This document shows, in pieces, positions 7,644 to 15,208 of a DNA stretch of 24,477 bases. The DNA comes from Burkholderiales bacterium. GTDB taxonomy: Bacteria > Pseudomonadota > Gammaproteobacteria > Burkholderiales > Burkholderiaceae. The stretch is from positions 1-24,477 of the forward strand of contig CANBUA010000034.1 of assembly GCA_947372535.1 (NCBI GenBank), given 5' to 3'. Each line of letters begins with the position of its first letter. The first letter of the stretch is position 1. The notes below the pieces were generated by a model, which worked only from the letters and a program-made list of their open reading frames with translations, was not told the origin of the DNA and searched no databases. The position numbers and the translations under genes are program-made.

Positions 7644-8409
7644 CTTCCAGTGGTGCCCTGAGTCCCCCACACCGCTGGTGCTGGCGGCCAACCGCGACGA
7701 GTTTTACGCGCGGCCCACACAGCCGCTGCACCACTGGCCAAATGGCATCGTGGCTGGCAAGGACACGCAGGGCGGCGGAACCTGGTTGGGCCTGCACCAG
7801 CCGTCGGGCCGGTTGGCGGCACTGACCAACTACCGCGATCCTTCAAGCATGCGTGACGGCACACCCTCGCGCGGCACCATCGTCACCGCTTTCCTGCGCG
7901 GAAATCAAAGCGCAGTGCAGTTCATGGCGACGCTGGCCCCAGACGCTGCGGCCTACAACCCATTCAACTTGCTGCTGTTTGATGGCCATGAACTGGTCGC
8001 GTTGGAGAGCAGGCTCGGCAGGTGGTTTCTGCCAGAGCCCGGCACCTGGGCGGTGTCCAACGCCGACTTCAACACCCCCTGGCCCAAGGTTCGGCGTTTG
8101 CGCAGCGGTTTCGCGGCTGCGATGCAGACGCATGGGGCAAACGGGCTCAGCGCCGCCCTGGAGGCTGAACTCTGGGCGCTGCTGGCCGATGACCGCTTGG
8201 CGCAAGATGCCGATCTGCCCCATACCGGTGTGAGCCTGGCGCGTGAACGCGCCTTGTCCCCCGCCTTCATCCACTTCGATGGCTATGGCACCCGCTGCAG
8301 CACCTTGGTACACCACAGCCGCAGCCGTGTCGATGTGGTCGAGCGCAGCTTCGGTGCCCAAGGTGCACTGGGCACGGTCAGGCTTGCCCTGGAGGGGTTG
8401 ACGCCATGA
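7630..8409 (+). CDS. NRDE/TANGO2 family protein
   Basis: The 259-residue product opens MCLISFQW and soon has LAANRDEFYARP, the signature that names the NRDE family, then GGGTWLGL and LTNYRDP (about residues 50-77) and the conserved WAVSNADF. Cys2 sits where N-terminal-nucleophile hydrolases of this fold place their catalytic residue after Met removal. The eukaryotic homologue TANGO2 is linked to lipid and heme handling; bacterial roles are poorly known. ATG 7630 is fixed by this MC start, although the frame is open upstream. It overlaps the hydrolase gene by 14 bp and the acyltransferase gene by 4 bp, so it is translated together with enzymes that plausibly act on acyl groups. Confidence 0.93.
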   Translation: MCLISFQWCPESPTPLVLAANRDEFYARPTQPLHHWPNGIVAGKDTQGGGTWLGLHQPSGRLAALTNYRDPSSMRDGTPSRGTIVTAFLRGNQSAVQFMATLAPDAAAYNPFNLLLFDGHELVALESRLGRWFLPEPGTWAVSNADFNTPWPKVRRLRSGFAAAMQTHGANGLSAALEAELWALLADDRLAQDADLPHTGVSLARERALSPAFIHFDGYGTRCSTLVHHSRSRVDVVERSFGAQGALGTVRLALEGLTP

Positions 8410-9323
8410 GTGCCCGCATCCCGAACCCGCCGCCCGAACCGATCACCGCGCCAGTCGCCCCGGCCGCCCTGGCCGCAGACATCGCTCGGCAGCCCATTGC
8501 CAACCGCTTGCTGCACATTGGTGAGCTGGAGGTCTACTGCGGCATTGCCGCTCAGGCACCTGCTGTGATGGATGAAATCGCCCGCCTGCGCGAGTTGGCG
8601 TTCCGACAGGCTGGTGAGGGCACGGGCCTGGCGCAGGACCGGGATGGGTATGACGTGTACTACCGGCAGCTGTTCGTTTGGCACCGTGCCAGGCAGCAGA
8701 TTCTGGGCGCCTACCGGCTTGGGTTTGGCCAGCCCATTGTGCGAGACCACGGTGTGCATGGCCTGTATTCACGCAGCCTGTTCGACTACAGCCCGGCATT
8801 GTTTGAGCACATCGGGCCCAGCATCGAGCTGGGCCGCTCCTTCGTGCACCCCGATCACCAGGGCAGCAGCCGGGCGTTGCGCCTGCTCTGGGCAGGCATT
8901 GCGGCCTTGCTGGACCACCACCCCGAGGTGCAAACCCTGTTCGGTCCGGTCAGCATCAGCCCCAGCTACAGTGAATTGGGGCGAGCGCTGCTGCTCAAAG
9001 CGATACAGCATCACCACATGGACGCGAAGCTGAGCGAGCTGGTGCGGCCACTCAACCCCGGCAAGCTGCAGACTCGCATGCTGCCGACGCGCTACACCAG
9101 TGTGCTCGCTGGTCTGGCCGACCCCACGGCATTGTCACGCTACCTGCACGGCCTGGGTCCGGGCCTGGGCCTCCCCATGCTGATCAAGCACTATCTGGAT
9201 CTGCAGGGCCGATTCGCTGCCTTCAACGTCGACGCGGCTTTCAACAACACGCTGGACGGGTTGGTCTTTGTGCAGGTGCAAAACATCCCTGACAAGCTGC
9301 TCCGCAAACTCAAAAGCGGATGA
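8406..9323 (+). CDS. OlsB-like GNAT N-acyltransferase
   Basis: The 305-residue protein matches the GNAT N-acyltransferase group that includes OlsB, which moves a 3-hydroxyacyl chain from acyl carrier protein to the amine of ornithine. Visible markers are LRELAFRQ (about 61-68), DRDGYD (78-83), ELGRSFVHPDHQGSSRALRLLW (split here: ELGRSFVHPD 141-150, then the CoA/ACP-loop-like run), LFGPVSIS (178-185) and the C-terminal IKHYLDLQGR. No PlsC (O-acyltransferase) domain is fused and none is encoded beside it, so it does not form a standard OlsBA pair. ATG 8406 overlaps the NRDE stop by 4 bp. The acceptor amine is unknown and could be a product of the ATP-grasp ligase. The 176-bp gap that follows probably ends the operon. 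Confidence 0.85.
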   Translation: MSARIPNPPPEPITAPVAPAALAADIARQPIANRLLHIGELEVYCGIAAQAPAVMDEIARLRELAFRQAGEGTGLAQDRDGYDVYYRQLFVWHRARQQILGAYRLGFGQPIVRDHGVHGLYSRSLFDYSPALFEHIGPSIELGRSFVHPDHQGSSRALRLLWAGIAALLDHHPEVQTLFGPVSISPSYSELGRALLLKAIQHHHMDAKLSELVRPLNPGKLQTRMLPTRYTSVLAGLADPTALSRYLHGLGPGLGLPMLIKHYLDLQGRFAAFNVDAAFNNTLDGLVFVQVQNIPDKLLRKLKSG

Positions 9324-9444
9324 GATTGCCATGGGCTAGCCGCCCCTGATTTTGGCCAATCCGTGTCGGTGTCAGAAATCCGCTGTAACGTCCGACTGAG
9401 CCGCAGGGTCTGCATGAGTGCCCGTCTTGCGGAACCCGTGATGT

Positions 9445-9473
9445 GTGCCCGTGTGCTTGCCGCTCACGGGCAC
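9445..9473 (+). promoter_or_regulatory. Perfect 9-bp stem-loop in front of egtB
   Basis: GTGCCCGTG (9445-9453) and CACGGGCAC (9465-9473) pair perfectly around an 11-base loop, directly followed by the palindrome GTTCGAAC at 9474-9481. The structure ends 26 bases before the egtB start at 9500. No run of T follows, so it is not a classical terminator for the upstream operon, but it could be a leader structure, an operator, or a partial terminator. An alternative egtB start at 9443 would place the hairpin inside the coding region, which I consider less likely. Confidence 0.35.
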
Positions 9474-9499
9474 GTTCGAACGCACACCCGGATCGGTCC

Positions 9500-10723
9500 A
9501 TGCCGCATCGTATTGACGTCGCCCTCCAGGGCCTGCCCGAGCAGTTCACAGGTATCCGCCTGCGAAGCCTGTCCTTGTGCCAGCCCCTGACACCCGAAGA
9601 CCACGTGCCGCAACCAGTGGATTTCGTCAGCCCGCCCAAATGGCACCTGGCGCACACAAGCTGGTTCTTCGAGTCCCTGATCTTGCCCAAGCTGGAGCCT
9701 GAGCAACCGTCCTTTCACCCACGCTACGGCTATTTGTTCAACAGTTACTACGAATCCATTGGCGAGCGCGTTCAAAGGGCTCGCCGAGGGGCTTTGAGCA
9801 GGCCGACCGTTGACCAGATCCTGGCCTACCGAGCGCACATCGACACCCGAATGCAGCACTGGCTGGCGCGCGATCTGAGCCAGGACGTGCTGCAGCTGAT
9901 CGAGTTGGGCTTGCAGCACGAACAACAGCACCAGGAATTGCTGCTCACCGACATCAAGTACATCCTGGGCCTCAACCCTTTGATGCCACCCTACGCGGTC
10001 AACCCCGTGGCAGACATCGATACAGCGTGCGAACACATCGCCCAGCCCGCCAAACTTGACGGCACGGAGAACGCGACCTGGCTCGACCTGCCTGGTGGCT
10101 TGTACGACATCGGTCATGAAGGCCCTGGTTTCAGCTTCGACAACGAAGGGGCACGGCATGCACAGCACTTGCGCCCTTTTCAGATCCAGCACAGCCTGGT
10201 CAGCAACCGCGCTTACATGGCGTTCGTGGCCGAAGGTGGTTACCAGCGCGCAGAGTGGTGGCATGCCGAAGCCTGGGACTGGCTTGATGCCGAGAACGTC
10301 CGGGCGCCGCTTTACTGGTTCAAGGACGACTCGACGGGCGCATGGTGGCACTACACATTGCGCGGTGCGGAACCGCTCCCAGCCGATGCACCTGTGACAC
10401 ACGTCAGCTACTACGAAGCCCATGCCTTTGCACAGTGGGCTGGCTGTCGCCTCCCCACGGAGTTCGAATGGGAAGCAGCCCAGAGCCATTTTCTCTGGGG
10501 GCAACGCTGGGAATGGACCGACAGTGCCTACAAGCCCTACCCGGGCTTTCGGAAGGCAGCGGGCGCCGTGGGTGAATACAACGGCAAGTTCATGGTCAAC
10601 CAGCAGGTCTTGCGTGGTGCGTCGTTTGCCACGCCACCTGGCCACGCGCGTGCCAGCTACCGCAACTTCTTTCACCCGCACCTGCGTTGGCAGTACACCG
10701 GCATCCGGCTGGCACGCGGCTGA
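9500..10723 (+). CDS. egtB: Ergothioneine biosynthesis iron(II) sulfoxide synthase EgtB
   Basis: EgtB joins hercynine (trimethyl-histidine) to cysteine or gamma-glutamylcysteine with oxygen, making a sulfoxide precursor of ergothioneine. The 407-residue product has the DinB-like N-terminal domain with the iron ligands expected from the family: His52 in WHLAHTSWFFE, and His140 and His144 in LQHEQQHQE. The C-terminal formylglycine-generating-enzyme-like domain shows HLRPFQI, RLPTEFEWEAA, LRGASFATPP and the ending YRNFFHP...GIRLARG. ATG 9500 matches the usual N-terminus (a short helix, then the ligand region); an upstream in-frame ATG at 9443 would add 19 unlikely residues. egtD follows after 26 bp. 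No egtC (amidohydrolase) or egtE (lyase) is present, so the enzyme probably uses cysteine or the later steps are encoded elsewhere. Confidence 0.93.
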   Translation: MPHRIDVALQGLPEQFTGIRLRSLSLCQPLTPEDHVPQPVDFVSPPKWHLAHTSWFFESLILPKLEPEQPSFHPRYGYLFNSYYESIGERVQRARRGALSRPTVDQILAYRAHIDTRMQHWLARDLSQDVLQLIELGLQHEQQHQELLLTDIKYILGLNPLMPPYAVNPVADIDTACEHIAQPAKLDGTENATWLDLPGGLYDIGHEGPGFSFDNEGARHAQHLRPFQIQHSLVSNRAYMAFVAEGGYQRAEWWHAEAWDWLDAENVRAPLYWFKDDSTGAWWHYTLRGAEPLPADAPVTHVSYYEAHAFAQWAGCRLPTEFEWEAAQSHFLWGQRWEWTDSAYKPYPGFRKAAGAVGEYNGKFMVNQQVLRGASFATPPGHARASYRNFFHPHLRWQYTGIRLARG

Positions 10724-10749
10724 GAACATCTCTTGAAAGTGACCTCAGC

Positions 10750-11706
10750 ATGCTGAACTTGCTAACACTGGACGCCTTGTCGCGAAGCGCCATAGAAGGG
10801 CTCAAGCAGGTGCCCAAGCGTTTGCCCTCCGCCTACTTCTATGATGACGAGGGCTCGCGTCTGTTCCAGCGCATCATGCAATTGCCCTCGTACTACCTCA
10901 CAGAGGCCGAACGCGAGATCATGGTCGCACAGTGGCCGGCGTTGTTGGACGCCTTGTGCCCCGATGGGCACCCGTTCGAGCTGGTGGAACTGGGCAGTGG
11001 CGACGGCAGCAAGACCATCGATTTGTGTGCCGCCTTCCACCAGGCAGGCGCACGCCTGTCATACCTGCCCATTGACACCTCTGCACATGCCTTGCAAAGC
11101 CTGCTTGAGGCTTTCACCCGGCGTCTGCCGGATTTGCCTGTGCGCATCCAGGTCGGTGACTATCACCTTGGCTGGCAACGCAGCACTGACACAAGCCATC
11201 AGATTGTCATGTTCATGGGCAGCAACCTGGGCAACCTGACACAGGATGAGGCCCAGGTGTTGTTGCGTCTGATCCGAAGTCACCTGCATGAAGGTGATGG
11301 CCTCCTGCTTGGCCTGGATCTGATGAAGAACCCTCAAACGATCCTGGATGCCTACAACGACCCCGAAGGGGTGACGGCTGCATTCAACTTGAACTTGCTA
11401 CACCGCATGAACCGCGAACTGGGCACCGATTTCAAGACAGATAGATTCAGGCACTTCGCCACGTACTCGCCCCTGGACGGTGCGGCACGCAGCTTCCTGG
11501 TCAGTCAGTGCGCACAAACCGTTTACAGCGAAAAGCTGGGCTTGCGATTCGATTTCGATGACGGAGAAATCATCTACACCGAGCAGTCTCAAAAATACAG
11601 CCAGGACATGATCACGCAGCTTGCAAGGAGCAGTGGCTTTGTGCCCCAGTTGGGCCTGAACGATGCGCGCGGTTTGTACTGTGTGACTTACTGGCAGGCT
11701 GCGTGA
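10750..11706 (+). CDS. egtD: L-histidine N(alpha)-methyltransferase EgtD
   Basis: EgtD methylates histidine three times with S-adenosylmethionine to give hercynine, the substrate of EgtB. The 318-residue product has the family hallmarks: LPSAYFYDDEGSRLFQ (25-40), PSYYLTEAE (46-54), the SAM-binding motif ELGSGDGSKT (80-89), MGSNLGN, and the C-terminal YTEQSQKY, which in the family contributes to histidine and SAM binding. ATG 10750 gives the standard start; no strong ribosome binding site is visible, and the gene is probably translated behind egtB (26-bp gap). It ends 4 bp before the convergent YeeE gene. With EgtB it makes a minimal two-gene ergothioneine cluster of the kind common in Proteobacteria. 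Confidence 0.95.
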   Translation: MLNLLTLDALSRSAIEGLKQVPKRLPSAYFYDDEGSRLFQRIMQLPSYYLTEAEREIMVAQWPALLDALCPDGHPFELVELGSGDGSKTIDLCAAFHQAGARLSYLPIDTSAHALQSLLEAFTRRLPDLPVRIQVGDYHLGWQRSTDTSHQIVMFMGSNLGNLTQDEAQVLLRLIRSHLHEGDGLLLGLDLMKNPQTILDAYNDPEGVTAAFNLNLLHRMNRELGTDFKTDRFRHFATYSPLDGAARSFLVSQCAQTVYSEKLGLRFDFDDGEIIYTEQSQKYSQDMITQLARSSGFVPQLGLNDARGLYCVTYWQAA

Positions 11707-11710
11707 TACC

Positions 11711-12694
11711 TCAGCGGCGCGCCAGCATCATCAAGCTGGCGATGGTCGCGCACATGGCGGCAAAGGCCAGCCAGGCGTAAGGCCACAGCATGGGCATGCC
11801 CACCAGGATCAGGCCATCATTGCCCCCTGGAATCAAGAGGCTGCCCATGCCCATCAGCGCGCCGCCAGCCAGACAACGCGCAATGCCCGTCCATTGCACG
11901 CCATGCCAGTGCCACTTGCCCGCGGTCCACCCGCCCAGAGCGGCGCCTGAGAACAAGGCCACAGCGAGCAAGACCCTGATCACGGCCTGTTTGGGCATGC
12001 CTGCTGCCCACTCGCTGAGCAACTCGGTGTAGGCCCAAGGCCCCGCCATCAACATCATGCCCAGAAAAGCCAGGCCGATGATGATCGTCGCTGGACGCGG
12101 GGACCACAACTTGGCAGCAAACCGTCGCGCACGAAGCCATGCAGTTTGCGCAGGTGACGCGGTCAACACCTCGCGCCACGAACTGCGTCCTGCCCACAAT
12201 GCCCGAAACAAAAGCAAGCCTGCAATCAGGATCACCGCGCCATCGGGCAAGGCTTGCGCTGGCGAGGCCTGCATCAGCTGAGGAGAGCCCATGCTCTGCG
12301 CCACGCGTAGAAACACCACGCTGCCCAATAAGAAGCCCAATGGCGTGGCCGCATAAGCCCAATCGCCCGATGCCCAGCGCGCAATGGCGCCGAACACACA
12401 AGCACGGTTGACGTAGGCACCACCGCCCAGCAAAACACCACCCAGCACAGTTCGCCAACTCGCCTCGTGACCAGTTGGTACTTGCATGACCAAGCCCACC
12501 TGCCGCGCCAGCAACACACCCAGCCCAACCCATATGGCGGCCTCGGCCAGACTGACCAGACGGTTGGAACGGCGCTGATTGATTAGCTCGTCCATGGCAG
12601 CCACGGTACAGGTGGCACCGCGCTGGATGGCAAAGCCCATCAGTGCGGCCAGCAGGATGCTGCCCGTCAGCAGCGCAGGCATGAATACATTCAT
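11711..12694 (-). CDS. YeeE/YedE family (thiosulfate/sulfur transporter-like) membrane protein
   Basis: The 327-residue product is highly hydrophobic with about nine to ten membrane segments. It shows two of the conserved cysteine signatures of YeeE/YedE (TsuA-type) proteins: GATCTVAA with Cys29 and NRACVFGA with Cys99. TsuA-type members take up thiosulfate through a line of cysteines; the third position in this protein appears to be the loop IPGGNDGLIL, which lacks Cys. ATG 12694 is used because it begins the first membrane helix; a longer frame reaches into the preceding patatin gene. It is the last gene of the minus-strand operon (11-bp gap after the patatin). Sulfur import is the family expectation; the exact substrate is open. 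Confidence 0.85.
   Translation of the reverse strand: MNVFMPALLTGSILLAALMGFAIQRGATCTVAAMDELINQRRSNRLVSLAEAAIWVGLGVLLARQVGLVMQVPTGHEASWRTVLGGVLLGGGAYVNRACVFGAIARWASGDWAYAATPLGFLLGSVVFLRVAQSMGSPQLMQASPAQALPDGAVILIAGLLLFRALWAGRSSWREVLTASPAQTAWLRARRFAAKLWSPRPATIIIGLAFLGMMLMAGPWAYTELLSEWAAGMPKQAVIRVLLAVALFSGAALGGWTAGKWHWHGVQWTGIARCLAGGALMGMGSLLIPGGNDGLILVGMPMLWPYAWLAFAAMCATIASLMMLARR
11720..11741. terminator. Possible stem-loop at the egtD/YeeE convergence
   Basis: CGCCAGC (11720-11726) and GCTGGCG (11735-11741) form a perfect 7-bp stem with an 8-base loop, 13 bases after the egtD stop and within the last codons of the convergent YeeE gene. It is the only strong hairpin between two convergent genes separated by 4 bp. 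A T-tract is missing on both sides, so it may attenuate rather than terminate, or be a chance result of coding sequence. Confidence 0.28.
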
Positions 12695-12705
12695 GGCAGG
12701 CTCGC

Positions 12706-13830
12706 TCAGTGAACTTCGTGGATCACGACGCCATCGCGCGGGTCCACAGCCTGCTGCCACGGTGCCTGCTCGATGGCGCGTCGGGTGTCGGCATAACCTG
12801 CTGCCCATCTGGCCTCTATGCCACGGCTTGTGAAGTCGATGTCTTTCGTCTGGTCCTCATTGGGAAGGCGCGGGGCCATCAGCTGTACCATGTGCATGGT
12901 CGTGCCGCATCCCCAAGAGGCCAGTTCGGCCACAGTTGGGTCGCGCCGCTGGTCCGCAGGCACATGCTTGACCAGTTCCCGGATGATGTGCCTCAGCTTG
13001 TGGATCTTTTGCTGCTCGGCCACATGGCTGGCAGAGCGACTTGAAAACTGAATGTCCTTTTGCCGACCATTGATCTGCCACAGGGTCTCCGGCTCCGGCC
13101 CTTCGGGGTTCCACAGCTGCACCGAGAAGATCACCGAGTCGCGTCGCGGGTTGTCGTCCAGCACCACTTCTGTCGGCGTGTTGGAGTAAATGCCACCGTC
13201 CCAATAGGGCTCGCCATCGATGCGCACCGCAGGAAAGGCAGGCGGCAAGGCGCCCGACGCCATCACATGGTCCACGCACAGGTCGCTGCGTTGGCTGTCG
13301 AAATAGGTCATGGCACCGCTGCGAGCATTGACCGCTCCCACAGTCAGGCGGGTGGCTTGGCTCGCCAGATACTTCAGGTCGATCAACTGGTTCAAGGTTT
13401 CACGTAAAGGCTCGGTGCAGTAATACGCAGCCTTCTCGATGCCCATGGGTGCGTGCACCCCCATCATGCTCGCCAGAGTGGGCCGGAAAAACCCCGGTAG
13501 ACCACCACTCATGGTCATGAGATTGGGCAGGGTGTTGCCCAACCAGCCGGACGCCATGTGGTTGCCACCGCCAAACCATGTCGAGCCCTGGATCTCCATG
13601 CGATCCCAGAAAGCATGCAATTGGGCCAAGCGTCGATCAGGGGGATTGCCCGCAATGATGGCGCCATTGATTGCCCCGATCGACGTACCCACCACCCAGG
13701 CTGGCTCTATGCCCGCCTCGTGCATGGCCTGGTAGACCCCAAGCTGGTAGGCACCCAGTGCGCCACCACCCTGCAACACCAGCACCACTTGCCCAGGCAA
13801 GTTCGCCTTCATTGATTTCGAAGTGCTCAT
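12706..13830 (-). CDS. patD: Patatin-like phospholipase (PatD type, bdhA-linked)
   Basis: The 374-residue protein has a complete patatin core: LVLQGGGALGAYQLGVYQ (oxyanion loop), GTSIGAINGA with the nucleophile Ser of G-x-S-x-G near residue 52, and YWDGGIYSNTP with the catalytic Asp of D-G-G. The long C-terminal part (about residues 255-374, including RSASHVAEQQKIHKL and TSRGIEARWAAGY) fits the DUF3734 extension. A patatin of this type next to 3-hydroxybutyrate dehydrogenase is a known arrangement (the bdhA-patD operon of Legionella pneumophila), hence the symbol. ATG 13830 has AGGAG seven bases upstream; ATG 13845 is too early. Expected activity is lipid acyl hydrolysis, perhaps on lipids coating storage granules, which is inference. 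Confidence 0.87.
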   Translation of the reverse strand: MSTSKSMKANLPGQVVLVLQGGGALGAYQLGVYQAMHEAGIEPAWVVGTSIGAINGAIIAGNPPDRRLAQLHAFWDRMEIQGSTWFGGGNHMASGWLGNTLPNLMTMSGGLPGFFRPTLASMMGVHAPMGIEKAAYYCTEPLRETLNQLIDLKYLASQATRLTVGAVNARSGAMTYFDSQRSDLCVDHVMASGALPPAFPAVRIDGEPYWDGGIYSNTPTEVVLDDNPRRDSVIFSVQLWNPEGPEPETLWQINGRQKDIQFSSRSASHVAEQQKIHKLRHIIRELVKHVPADQRRDPTVAELASWGCGTTMHMVQLMAPRLPNEDQTKDIDFTSRGIEARWAAGYADTRRAIEQAPWQQAVDPRDGVVIHEVH

Positions 13831-13861
13831 GGCACGCTCCTGCATTGAAATTGACGGTTAG

Positions 13862-14404
13862 TCATGCGAGGGCAACCCGTTCACGCAGACTTCGGCGCGC
13901 GCGGTGCAGCATCACGGACAGGTTGCCTGCGCTGACACCCAGCTCCCGGCAGACCTCGTCTGTATCGAGTTCCATGCAGTCCCTCAGCAAAAAGGCTTTG
14001 GCCTGCTGCAATGGCAAGGTCCGCAAGCAGGTATCTACCTGAACAAGCACCTGCTTTTCATGCACCAGCGAGGCTGGGTCACGCCAGTCGATGGCGGCAT
14101 GGCCGGGTTGCGCCGTCTCCTGGCTGTGTGCTCCTTGCTCATCGAGCGCCCAGGCAAGTGGTTCAAAAGCATGTCGACGCAACTGATCAACCAGCTTGTG
14201 TTTGAGCACCCCCGTCAACCAGGTCTGAAGCTGGGAGCGCCCCTGGAAAGCTTCAGGACGCTCCAGTGCAGCCAGAATGGTTTCCGACACGGCATCTTCG
14301 GCCCAGGCCTGGTTACGCTCGCGTCGACGGGCCGCCCGGAGTAATTGCGGCCGCAAGGCCGCCACTTGCCGGACGTAGTCGCCGGGCATACAAACGTCTT
14401 TCAT
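13862..14404 (-). CDS. ECF-type RNA polymerase sigma factor
   Basis: The 180-residue protein has a sigma-70 region 2 (AEDAVSETILAALE, then FQGRSQLQTWLTGVLKHKLVDQLRR, about residues 35-79), a linker, and a region 4 (LRTLPLQQAKAFLLRDCM, then DTDEVCRELGVSAGNLSVMLHRARRSLRE), so it should direct RNA polymerase to a small regulon. The start ATG 14404 has AAGG nine bases upstream, placed right after the bdhA stop (12-bp gap), which suggests coupling. No anti-sigma gene (zinc-finger, membrane or ASDF type) lies next to it: the neighbours are bdhA and the patatin. Control may therefore be by expression level, or by an anti-sigma factor encoded elsewhere. It may drive its own operon; this is inference. 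Confidence 0.9.
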   Translation of the reverse strand: MKDVCMPGDYVRQVAALRPQLLRAARRRERNQAWAEDAVSETILAALERPEAFQGRSQLQTWLTGVLKHKLVDQLRRHAFEPLAWALDEQGAHSQETAQPGHAAIDWRDPASLVHEKQVLVQVDTCLRTLPLQQAKAFLLRDCMELDTDEVCRELGVSAGNLSVMLHRARRSLRERVALA

Positions 14405-14416
14405 ATCGATTGCCTT

Positions 14417-15199
14417 TCAGTGCAAAGTCCAGCCGCCATCCATTGCGATGGCAGAGCCCGTCATCGATGCAGCTTGTTCGGAAGCCAAAAACACGGCCAA
14501 TGCGGCCAGTTCTTCTACCCGCACGAATTCCTTGCGTGCCTGATGCGACAGCATCACATCGCGCACCACTTGCTCGGGCGAGATGCCATGGGCCTTGGCC
14601 TGATCGGCAATCTGCTGTTCGACCAGCGGCGTCTTCACATAGCCCGGGCAAATCGTGTTGCAAGTGATGCCGTCGTTGGCGAGCTCAATGGCGACGGTCT
14701 TGGACAGTCCGATCAGGCCATGCTTAGCTGCCACGTATGCAGACTTGAATGGCGAAGCCGTAAGGCCATGTGCCGAAGCCACATTGATGATGCGGCCGAA
14801 CCCTTGCGCCTTCATGCCGGGCACCACTGCCTTGATCAAGTGGTAGGCCGATGACAAGTTAATGGCCACGATGGCATCCCACTTGTCGTCCGGGAAGGAC
14901 TCGATTGGGGCCACATGCTGCACGCCTGCGTTGTTCACGATGATGTCGACATGACCAAATACTTCTTTGGCCAGCCTTGCGAGGCCACGCACCTGTTCTG
15001 GCTCGCTCATGTCGGCGGGGTCATAGACGACCGTGACACCAAAGTTCTGCGCCATTTCCTGGCGGAGGTGTTCAATCTGCTGGACGGGCCCGAAGCCATT
15101 GAGCACAATGTTGGCGCCTTGTGCGGCAAAGCCCTTGGCAATGCCCAGCCCAATGCCCGATGTGGAACCGGTGACGATGACGGTACGTTCCTTCAGCAT
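14417..15199 (-). CDS. bdhA: 3-hydroxybutyrate dehydrogenase
   Basis: This 260-residue short-chain dehydrogenase should oxidise (R)-3-hydroxybutyrate to acetoacetate with NAD+, a step in using polyhydroxybutyrate. It shows TGSTSGIGLGIA (cofactor loop, 10-21), NNAGVQHVAPIE (about 88-99), the catalytic Ser in VASAHGL, YVAAKHG (Tyr and Lys), and CPGYVKTPLVEQQI. The QHV, SAHGL and CPGYVxTPLVE phrases are typical of bacterial BDH rather than of general SDRs. ATG 15199 follows AGGAG at a six-base spacing. It sits 9 bp after the NDH-2-like gene and 12 bp before the sigma factor, so the genes share a transcript. Confidence 0.93.
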   Translation of the reverse strand: MLKERTVIVTGSTSGIGLGIAKGFAAQGANIVLNGFGPVQQIEHLRQEMAQNFGVTVVYDPADMSEPEQVRGLARLAKEVFGHVDIIVNNAGVQHVAPIESFPDDKWDAIVAINLSSAYHLIKAVVPGMKAQGFGRIINVASAHGLTASPFKSAYVAAKHGLIGLSKTVAIELANDGITCNTICPGYVKTPLVEQQIADQAKAHGISPEQVVRDVMLSHQARKEFVRVEELAALAVFLASEQAASMTGSAIAMDGGWTLH

Positions 15200-15208
15200 G
15201 ATGATCTC

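Noticed and set aside
9464..10729. Minus-strand 421-codon open frame opposite egtB
   Set aside because: Residue pattern is a mirror of EgtB coding sequence with no motifs of its own; EgtB is unmistakable on the plus strand.
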